Source: Deltaproteobacteria bacterium
Lineage (GTDB): Bacteria; Myxococcota_A; Polyangia; Haliangiales; Haliangiaceae
NCBI GenBank assembly: GCA_025353585.1
Contig: JANXOM010000174.1
Location: 1 to 64,000, forward strand
Reading direction: 5' to 3'
DNA: 64,000 bases
Under the pieces are notes generated by a model. The model did no database searches. It saw nothing but the letters and a program-made list of their open reading frames with translations, and was not told the origin of the DNA. This document shows positions 57,853-64,000 of this stretch, piece by piece (positions within the stretch are counted from its first letter, which is position 1; each line of letters opens with the position of its first letter). Made by a program: the position numbers and the translations under genes.

Positions 57853-58827
57853 ATGTTGATGAAGGCAGCGCTCGGCGTGCTCGGTCTGGTGGCGGCGTGC
57901 GGCAAGGGCGGTGACGCCGGGCCCGCCGCGGGCTCGGCCGCGCCGCACGCCGACTCGGTGGCCGGGGCGCCGATCCACCTGCCCACGATGACGGCGCCCA
58001 CGGGCCCCACGGGCACGCCGCATCCGCAGACGAAGCTGGCCGTGACGCTCGACGGCAAGCCGGTCGCCATGGCGACCGCGCTCGCGTGGCGCAGCTGGAG
58101 CGGCGGCTTCACGCTGACGGCGTCGTCGGTGCCGGTCGGCTGCGCGGACGTGACGGGTGACATGCGGTCGATCGGCGACAGCGAGGTGACGTTCGACGTG
58201 CAAGGTGGACGGACGCTCCTGCCCGACGGCAAGGAGGCGGTGCAGGTGCGCTCGACTTACTTCGGCGGCAGCACGCACCAGGAGACGATGCCGGCGACGG
58301 GGAGCGGCGATGGCGCGGCGGACCAGCCGACGACCCTCGACGTCGACTTCGCGGCCGAGGACACGAAGGGCCGCAAGCTCACGGTGAAGGGCACGCTCGA
58401 CGCGCTGGGCTGCCCCGCGCCCACGCACGGGACGCCGCCCGCGCTGCCGCCGGAGATGCCGGCGACGCTGACGATCGCGGGCGTCAAGCTGCCGATCCGC
58501 GGCGCGTTCCTCAGCAAGATCGGCGACTGGCCGGAGCTCAAGCTCACGACGGGCCGCGAGGGCTGCAAGCAGGTGCCCTACGCCACGCCGGGCGACTTCG
58601 AGATCACGCTGACGTGGTTCAAGCCGGCGCCGACCGTCAGCCAGATCCAGCTCGGGGGCGTGCGGCTCGGCCAGGTCACGGCCGACCAGACGTTCGACAA
58701 GGCCAAGCTCGTCGTCACGCCGGGCCCGCCCGCGGCCGGTGAGGTGACGCTCGCGGGCGACCTGAAGGTCGCCGGCTACGCGGTGAAGCTCGACGGTAAG
58801 GTCACGGCGGTCGAGTGCCCGAAATAG
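57853..58827 (+). CDS. Hypothetical lipoprotein (324 aa)
   Basis: The start at ATG 57853 (or 57859) gives a lipoprotein signal ending LVAAC (Cys16). After a Gly/Ala/Pro linker there seem to be two similar beta-domains: residues about 60-190 (KLAVTLDGKPVAMATALAWR, GGFTLTASSVPVGCADV) and about 200-324 (ATLTIAGVKLPIRGAFLSKI, ELKLTTGREGCKQV). Each carries a single Cys followed by a D-F-E-V/I-T segment (SEVTFDVQGG, GDFEITLTWF). No family is recognised. It is probably periplasmic. Confidence 0.65.
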   Translation: MLMKAALGVLGLVAACGKGGDAGPAAGSAAPHADSVAGAPIHLPTMTAPTGPTGTPHPQTKLAVTLDGKPVAMATALAWRSWSGGFTLTASSVPVGCADVTGDMRSIGDSEVTFDVQGGRTLLPDGKEAVQVRSTYFGGSTHQETMPATGSGDGAADQPTTLDVDFAAEDTKGRKLTVKGTLDALGCPAPTHGTPPALPPEMPATLTIAGVKLPIRGAFLSKIGDWPELKLTTGREGCKQVPYATPGDFEITLTWFKPAPTVSQIQLGGVRLGQVTADQTFDKAKLVVTPGPPAAGEVTLAGDLKVAGYAVKLDGKVTAVECPK

Positions 58828-58850
58828 CCGCCGTGCGCTAACCTACCCGC

Positions 58851-59150
58851 GTGCCCGCCGACGAGCCCAAGCCCGACGTCCTGCCCGCGATGCCTCCGCG
58901 CGGCGAGGTGCAGCGGTCGGACGAGCCGCCGGTCGTGGCGCGGATGGTGATCGAGATCCGCAGCGACGGCTCGCGCACGATCGCGCGCGGGGCGCTCGAG
59001 GACGTGTCCACGGGCCAGCGCGCCGCCATCGAGGCGCAGGGCACGTCGCCGTTGCAGCTCGCGTTCGCGCTCGCCAGGTCGCTGGGCACGCTGCCGCGGC
59101 TGACCGCGAAGAGCGCGCTCCGCGGCTTGCTCGGCGGACGCAAGAAGTGA
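58851..59150 (+). CDS. Hypothetical small protein (99 aa)
   Basis: GTG start at 58851. A Pro-rich N-terminus (MPADEPKPDVLPAMPPRGE) leads into a short alpha/beta part (ARMVIEIRSDGSRTIARGAL, TSPLQLAFALARSLGTLP) and a basic C-terminus (RGLLGGRKK). No family is recognised. Its stop overlaps the GTG start of the thioesterase (GTGA), so the two are translationally coupled. Confidence 0.6.
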   Translation: MPADEPKPDVLPAMPPRGEVQRSDEPPVVARMVIEIRSDGSRTIARGALEDVSTGQRAAIEAQGTSPLQLAFALARSLGTLPRLTAKSALRGLLGGRKK

Positions 59151-59626
59151 CGCATGAAGCGACCGCCGGCGCGGTCTCGCAAGTCGAGCTCGACGCGTTC
59201 TGCACGCGCTGGAACGCCGGGCAGATGCTCGGACACTTCGGCCTCGCGGTCCGGTTCGTGGCCGGCGAGAAGGTCATCGTCTCGATTCCGCACGTGCGCC
59301 CCGAGCACCGCGGCGGCAAGGGCACCGACGCGGTCAACGGCGGCGTCATCGCGGCGATGTTCGACTTCGCGCTTGGCGCGTGCGCGATCATCACGCCGCC
59401 GCTGCGCCGCAACGCGACGGTCCAGATCTCGATCATGTTCGAACGCGCCGTCCGCGGCGACACCGCCCGCTGCGAGGCGGTCGTCGAGCGCGCCGCTCAC
59501 AGGTTGCTCTTCACGTCCGCGACCGTCTTCGACGCGGCGGGCAACGCGTGCTCGCGCGCGACCGGTGTCGTGCACCTCGGCGAGCCCATCAGCTTCGCCG
59601 ACTGGTCCGCCTCCCTCGCCCCCTGA
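59147..59626 (+). CDS. Hotdog-fold thioesterase (PaaI/YiiD-type)
   Basis: 159 aa from GTG 59147. The hotdog motif VNGGVIAAMFDFALGACAI is the central helix of PaaI-type acyl-CoA thioesterases (the HGG-like N-G-G with the catalytic Asp in MFDFALG). ATVQISIMFERAVRGDTARC and LLFTSATVFDAAGNACSRAT are the following strands. It probably hydrolyses acyl-CoA in the cytosol; the substrate is unknown. It is coupled to the small upstream gene. Confidence 0.8.
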   Translation: MTHEATAGAVSQVELDAFCTRWNAGQMLGHFGLAVRFVAGEKVIVSIPHVRPEHRGGKGTDAVNGGVIAAMFDFALGACAIITPPLRRNATVQISIMFERAVRGDTARCEAVVERAAHRLLFTSATVFDAAGNACSRATGVVHLGEPISFADWSASLAP

Positions 59627-59649
59627 CGACGCGGACTTCCTCGAATAAA

Positions 59650-59662
59650 GGGGCCAGGCCCC
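59650..59662. terminator. Bidirectional terminator-like hairpin
   Basis: GGGGCC-A-GGCCCC, preceded by AATAAA and followed by GTTGTTT, lies between the convergent thioesterase and thiol peroxidase genes. The short perfect stem with A-rich and T-rich flanks fits a weak intrinsic terminator for both directions. Confidence 0.5.
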
Positions 59663-59673
59663 GTTGTTTCGGG

Positions 59674-59707
59674 CCGGCCGCCGGACAGGTCCGGCCGCCG
59701 GACAGGT
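59674..59707. repeat. 17-bp exact tandem repeat
   Basis: CCGGCCGCCGGACAGGT occurs twice back-to-back (59674-59690, 59691-59707), ending exactly at the thiol peroxidase stop codon. It could be a slippage duplication; each copy can form a small GGCCGCCGG-type stem. Confidence 0.75.
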
Positions 59708-60306
59708 CAGGACTTCGCGGCGGCGGCGACGGCGGCCAGCATGGCGTCGTAGTCGGGCTCGGTGCCCTGATCGTCGACGAGCTGGCGATAGGCCAGGCGG
59801 CCGTCGCGGCCAAAGACCCAGATGCTGCGCGCGAGGAGGCCGCTCTCCTTGACCTCGAGGCCGAAGGCCCGGCCGAACGCGCCGCCGTGGTAGTCCGAGC
59901 CCATCTTCGTCTTGGTCATCGCCTCCTCGGTGAAGCGTGTCTGCGCGAACGGTAGGTCGCGGCTCACCGTGTAGACCTCGACGCCGGGCGGCATCTGCTC
60001 GATCGCCGCGCTCACCTTGTGCGTCTGCGTCTCGCACACGTGCGTGTCGATCGACGGCACCACCGAGAGCACCACGATCTTCCCCTTCAGCGCCGCGAGC
60101 GCGATCGGCGCGAGGTTCCCATCGGCGACCGTGACCGCCGGCATCGCATCGCCGACCTCGAGCGTCTTGCCGAGCAGCGTGAGCGGCTGGTCGCCGCGGT
60201 GCACGAGCCCGACGTGCTCCTCGATCGCCGCCGGGGCCGGCGCGTCGCCACCCCGCGCGCACCCCGCGGCCGCCGCCAACATCAACCCGAGCGCAAGGCT
60301 TCGCAC
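59707..60306 (-). CDS. tpx: Lipidated thiol peroxidase lacking the usual resolving Cys
   Basis: 199 aa from GTG 60306. The signal MRSLALGLMLAAAAGC ends in a lipobox Cys16, unlike cytosolic or soluble periplasmic Tpx. The core matches Tpx: LVHRGDQPLTLLGKTLEVGD, VVPSIDTHVCETQT with peroxidatic C91, and SRDLPFAQTRFTEEA. In E. coli Tpx this last segment ends RFC, with the resolving Cys; here it is Thr126, so the enzyme should be one-Cys and need an outside thiol. It reduces hydroperoxides at the envelope. It lies 34 bp after the TamB-like gene on the same strand. Confidence 0.85.
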   Translation of the reverse strand: MRSLALGLMLAAAAGCARGGDAPAPAAIEEHVGLVHRGDQPLTLLGKTLEVGDAMPAVTVADGNLAPIALAALKGKIVVLSVVPSIDTHVCETQTHKVSAAIEQMPPGVEVYTVSRDLPFAQTRFTEEAMTKTKMGSDYHGGAFGRAFGLEVKESGLLARSIWVFGRDGRLAYRQLVDDQGTEPDYDAMLAAVAAAAKS

Positions 60307-60340
60307 GCCTCAAGGTAGCATCGCGCCCGCCGCACCGCTG

Positions 60341-63300
60341 CTACCAGCGCTTGCGCCAGAGCACGTCGATGCCGTCGTTCCGGTCGCCGCCGCTGACGTT
60401 GATGGTGACGTGCGATAGGAGATAATACTCCAGGTCGAGCTGGCTCGTGTTCTCGTCGGGCAACGGCGAGAGGTGCTGCTGGTAGCCGACGTACAGCTTC
60501 TCGCTCACCCACTTGCCCGCCGTGCACATCGCGCTCGCGCTGCTCGTCGACGGATTGCAGCGCACGGCCAGCTTCACGGGCAGCACCTTGTTGAGCTTCT
60601 GCGACAAGAACGCCGACGCGACCGACGCGCCGACCGTCGCCGCTTGATCCCGCGCCTGGCTGCTGGGATCGCCGCCCGGATCGCCGCCGAGCAAGAAGCC
60701 GAGCAGCTGCCCCTGCGAGTAGAGCTGCGGATCGGCGTGCAGGTTCAGCACGGGCTCCGAGAGGCGCCCGCTGATGTCGGTGTACGTCGTGACCTCGGGG
60801 AACGCGTGCGAGATCGAGACATTCAGCTCGGGGTCCGTGCCACCGTCGAACACCAGCAGGGCGAGCTCGACGTCGTAGCGCCGCCCGAACAGCTCGACGT
60901 CGCCGCGGTCCATGTCGATGTCGCCATCGAGGCCGAGCTCGTCGCCGTAGCTGAGCGTGAGATCCTTGGCCTTGACGACCGCGCGGATCTCGTCGGCGAT
61001 CACCTCGGTCGGCGCGACATCGACGTTCAGCACGAGCCACGGGTGCTCGGGCGCGTCGAGGTGGATCGAGGTCGGCGGCGGCGGCGGCGCGTCGACAAAC
61101 TCCATGTCGCTCGGCTCGCCCATCGGCAAGAGCTTGTCGCCGGTGCTCGTCGTCGGGATGTTCACGGTCGCCTGCGTGACGGTGACGTCGCCCGTCCACT
61201 GGCCGTCCGTGCGGGCGAGCTTGGCGCCGATGACGCCGTCGATGACGGGCTGGAACGAGCCGATCGGCGAGACCTTGCGCAGCTTCAGCGTCAGGTCCGC
61301 CGTCGCCGGCGAGCTGCCCGTGAGCCCGACGGTGCCCGTCAGGTGCGCGTCGCCTGCGCCGAGGAGGCCGTCCGCCTTGACGATCCGGAGCGCCTGGCCG
61401 TCGATCTGGATCATCGCCTCGAGCTTGCGTAGCGTGCCGACCTTGGGGGCGAGCGGCACCCGGCCGTCGGACAGGTGCAGCAGGCCGTTGAGCTGCCCCG
61501 ACACGGGGTCGAGGCCCTTCATGTTGATCGCCGCGTCGAGGATGCCGGCGGCGGCGACGTACGGTTCGGGCGCGAACGCGGCGAGCGGCGCGATGTCGAG
61601 GTGCGTCGCGTGGAGCTCGAACGTCGTGGCCTTCGGGTCGGCCAGCCCGCCCGCGACGTTCAGCGTCAGGAGCCCGCCCGCGGATTCGTGCGCGGTCGCG
61701 TCCAGCGTGCCCGACGCGCCGGCCCAGTTGACGGTCACCGTCAGGTCGTCGAGGCGTGGCAGGGCTTTACCGCCGAGCCCGGGCGTGACGATGACGCCCG
61801 TCGCGGCGACCGTGCCGACCGCCGTGGGCCGCGCGAGGGTGCCCTCGACCGAGATGGTGCCGCCCAGCTCCCCGGCCGTGATGTCATGCCGGTCGAGGAT
61901 CGCGAGCGCCGCGGGGAGCTGCATCTTCTCGACCCTGACCTCGCCGGTGATGCGCGTATCGAGGATCGACGCGACGCCGAGCGCCAGCGCGCGGTCGAGC
62001 GAGATCGGGGCCGACGCGTGGATCGACACGAGCGGCGTGTCGACGGACGCCGCGGTCACCGCCGTCACCAGCCCCTGCCCGTCGAGCGTGGCGTCGACCG
62101 CGAGCTGGATCGGCCTGGCGATCGCGCCGCCCGCCACCTCGTGGACCGCGAGCGCGAGCGTGGTGGTCGCCGCGGCCGCTGTCGTCGAGAGGGTGACCGA
62201 CGCGCGCCCGTGGTAGGGCGCCGTGATCCCGAACCGCGCGAACAGCTGGCTGTCGAACGGCTGATCCGCGAGCGTCACGGTCGCGCCCCGCAACGCGCGC
62301 CGATCCAGCGCGGCCCACTCGCCGGGCACGAGGAGGTGCACGGGGAGCACGGCGTGCGCGGCCAGACCGAGCTCGCCGACCCCGTCGCCGGTGACCACGG
62401 CGCGCGCCGCGATCTCGCCCGCCGCGCCGGGCGCGAGCGTCACGGTCGCGTCCACGGCCCCCGACTGCGCCTGCACGCCGCGGACCTCGAGCTCGCCGGT
62501 CGCGCCCGCCTCGGTCAGCGCGACCGTGCCCGTCACGCCGCCCCCGTGCGCGGGCAGGCTCGCCGGATCGCGCCCGGCGGCGGTGATCGCGGCGTCGATG
62601 TCGAGGCGATCGATCACGAGCGCGACCGAGCGCAGCGCGCGCCGCGGCAGGAGCGGCCAGGCCGCGACGTCCGTGATGTCGCGGGGCCCATCGACATCGA
62701 CGTCGAGCGTCGCGGCGAAGATCGCCGCGTTCGAGGCCGTCGCGTGGGCCGTGACGTGCGTGCCCGCGATGTCGACGTGGAGATCCGCGTCGATCGCCGG
62801 CGCGCCCGGCTTCGCGACGAGGCTCCGCGCGTGTAGATCCCCGCCGCCGGCCCAGCGGCCACCGCGCCGCGCGATGTGGATCGTCCCCGCGCCGGTGCCC
62901 GCGAGGTCGGGCGCGAGCTGCGCGAAGCCGAGGTCCGTCACGTCGAGCTTCGCCGACAGGTCGGCCGTCGCGGGCGCGAACGTGCCCGACGCGACGATCT
63001 TGCTCGCCCCCACGCCGGTCGCGAGGTTCGTGACGTCGATGCGCGTCGGCGAGATCACGACGCGCCCACCGCCGCCCGCGAACACCACGCCGGCGAGCGT
63101 GCGCACCGCGTGCTTCGTCAGCTCGATCCGCGTCGGCTCGCCCGCCACCACGAGCGCGCGCAGATCGAAGCTCGCGTCGGCCACGCCGGCCGCGCCGCGG
63201 TGCGGCCGCGTGGTCTCGAGGTGGATGGTCGCGTCGGAGCGCGCCGGCACGCCGGTCGCGGACACGTGCACGCGCACCGTCTTTGCCCCGGCCGTGGCGT

Positions 63301-64000
63301 AGCGCACGTCCGCCGCCCCCGCGTCGGCCTCGACGACGAGCTTCATCGCGGGCGACAGCGAGCCGTGCGCGCGGGCCTCGACCCACGCCTCGCCGTGCAC
63401 GGGCGCGTGACCGCCGGACGCACGCGCGATGTCGCGGGCGCGCGCGGTGACCTTCGAGCGCGTCAGGGTGAACGCGGACCCCACGCGCGTGATCTCGGCG
63501 AACGCCGCCGCCCGCGCGTCGTCCGGGCCCGCGATGCCCGCCGACAGCACGAGCTCGTGGGGCGTGGCGTCGAACGCCATCATCACGCTCGTCAGCGGAG
63601 CCACGTCGACCGCGCCCGTCAGCGTCAGCACGCCGCTCGCGCCCGTCGCGCGCGCGTCGATCGCGGCGATGACCTGAGCGTGCCCGCGGACCGCCCCGTG
63701 CGAGAGCGCCGCGAGATCGGCCGCGTCCGCGACGAGGACACCTCGCATGAACCGGTGCGCGACGTCGGCCGTGAAGAAGCCGCGCACCTGCGACGCGCCG
63801 GCCGTCGCCCGAATCACGAGCTGCACGAGACTGCCGGCCTCGAACTTCGCGCCGGGCTGGTTCGGCGAGACGAGCGGCGCGGCGTCGATCACCGCGTCGA
63901 TCGCGGCCGCCCCCGGTAGCGCGGCGTCCACCGGGACACCCACCGCGGCCAGGAGGTCGCGCGGCGCGTGCACCACGAGGACGCCGGCGCCCGTCGGGGT
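60341..64000 (-). CDS. tamB: TamB/DUF490-family translocation and assembly protein (C-terminal part)
   Basis: At least 1219 aa; the frame is open to the window edge and the N-terminus lies outside. The sequence is repetitive beta-strand (for example VDVAPLTSVMMAFDATPHEL, ATDLSAKLDVTDLGFAQLAP), as in TamB/AsmA-like bridging proteins. The C-terminal DUF490 region has ELGLDGDIDMDRGDVELFGR, PELNVSISHAFPEVTTYTDI, LLGFLLGGDPGGD, KLNKVLPVKLAV and the terminal GIDVLWRKRW. TamB forms a lipid-conducting rod between inner and outer membranes and helps outer-membrane assembly. Tpx follows in the same direction. No TamA/BamA gene is in view. Confidence 0.85.
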   Translation of the reverse strand, partial: TPTGAGVLVVHAPRDLLAAVGVPVDAALPGAAAIDAVIDAAPLVSPNQPGAKFEAGSLVQLVIRATAGASQVRGFFTADVAHRFMRGVLVADAADLAALSHGAVRGHAQVIAAIDARATGASGVLTLTGAVDVAPLTSVMMAFDATPHELVLSAGIAGPDDARAAAFAEITRVGSAFTLTRSKVTARARDIARASGGHAPVHGEAWVEARAHGSLSPAMKLVVEADAGAADVRYATAGAKTVRVHVSATGVPARSDATIHLETTRPHRGAAGVADASFDLRALVVAGEPTRIELTKHAVRTLAGVVFAGGGGRVVISPTRIDVTNLATGVGASKIVASGTFAPATADLSAKLDVTDLGFAQLAPDLAGTGAGTIHIARRGGRWAGGGDLHARSLVAKPGAPAIDADLHVDIAGTHVTAHATASNAAIFAATLDVDVDGPRDITDVAAWPLLPRRALRSVALVIDRLDIDAAITAAGRDPASLPAHGGGVTGTVALTEAGATGELEVRGVQAQSGAVDATVTLAPGAAGEIAARAVVTGDGVGELGLAAHAVLPVHLLVPGEWAALDRRALRGATVTLADQPFDSQLFARFGITAPYHGRASVTLSTTAAAATTTLALAVHEVAGGAIARPIQLAVDATLDGQGLVTAVTAASVDTPLVSIHASAPISLDRALALGVASILDTRITGEVRVEKMQLPAALAILDRHDITAGELGGTISVEGTLARPTAVGTVAATGVIVTPGLGGKALPRLDDLTVTVNWAGASGTLDATAHESAGGLLTLNVAGGLADPKATTFELHATHLDIAPLAAFAPEPYVAAAGILDAAINMKGLDPVSGQLNGLLHLSDGRVPLAPKVGTLRKLEAMIQIDGQALRIVKADGLLGAGDAHLTGTVGLTGSSPATADLTLKLRKVSPIGSFQPVIDGVIGAKLARTDGQWTGDVTVTQATVNIPTTSTGDKLLPMGEPSDMEFVDAPPPPPTSIHLDAPEHPWLVLNVDVAPTEVIADEIRAVVKAKDLTLSYGDELGLDGDIDMDRGDVELFGRRYDVELALLVFDGGTDPELNVSISHAFPEVTTYTDISGRLSEPVLNLHADPQLYSQGQLLGFLLGGDPGGDPSSQARDQAATVGASVASAFLSQKLNKVLPVKLAVRCNPSTSSASAMCTAGKWVSEKLYVGYQQHLSPLPDENTSQLDLEYYLLSHVTINVSGGDRNDGIDVLWRKRW

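Overview
The window is GC-rich, gene-dense bacterial DNA that looks like a myxobacterium (Myxococcota, perhaps near Haliangium/Kofleriaceae). Supporting signs are very long hybrid kinases, a membrane Ser/Thr kinase beside an FHA-sigma54 activator, a TIGR02996-type protein, a MYXO-CTERM-like C-terminus, many Ala/Gly/Ser-rich lipoproteins, and an Alternative Complex III (ACIII) plus caa3 oxidase locus. The taxonomic placement is inference from gene content. I see no rRNA, tRNA, CRISPR array, insertion sequence or phage genes.

Layout. 1-6.1 kb: secreted, lipoprotein and orphan genes, including an M49-like peptidase with an EF-hand. 6.1-14.2 kb: two overlapping sensor kinases, a REC-HisKA-HATPase-REC protein and a giant soluble hybrid kinase with 13 poly-HAMP units on an exact 276-bp period. 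14.2-20.4 kb: a lipoprotein, a DUF3127 protein with an SSB-like tail, a subtilase, a decayed stretch (frameshifted secreted protein, truncated ECF sigma factor joined to a truncated HD-domain gene), then a TetR regulator divergent from a Coq4-like gene with paired operators on a good promoter. 20.4-28.9 kb: one minus-strand run read as small leader ORF, Tat-exported sulfatase, lipoprotein, FHA-sigma54 activator, membrane Ser/Thr kinase, secreted protein and DUF4344 metallopeptidase. Upstream is an enhancer-like inverted repeat and a sigma54-like promoter. 29-39 kb: chorismate mutase/prephenate dehydrogenase, a heme-oxygenase-like protein, a methyltransferase, a BNR/sortilin-like surface protein, a TerB-PPP phosphatase, an M28 peptidase, a polytopic protein and a cell-wall amidase.

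39-53.8 kb: one minus-strand respiratory operon. In transcription order it reads actA, actB, actC, actDE (fused), actF, a small membrane protein, SCO, caa3 subunits II (with cytochrome c), I, III and IV. ACIII should oxidise quinol and pass electrons through its haems and the subunit II cytochrome to the A2-type oxidase. Several subunits carry His-rich tails and subunit III has a Cys-rich loop.

54-64 kb: an esterase-like hydrolase, a YpfJ-like zinc peptidase, chorismate mutase/prephenate dehydratase followed by a quinone oxidoreductase, a lipoprotein, a hotdog thioesterase, a lipidated one-Cys thiol peroxidase, and the C-terminal part of a TamB/DUF490 protein that runs off the window. Both terminal aromatic amino acid enzymes (TyrA and PheA) are chorismate mutase fusions about 27 kb apart.
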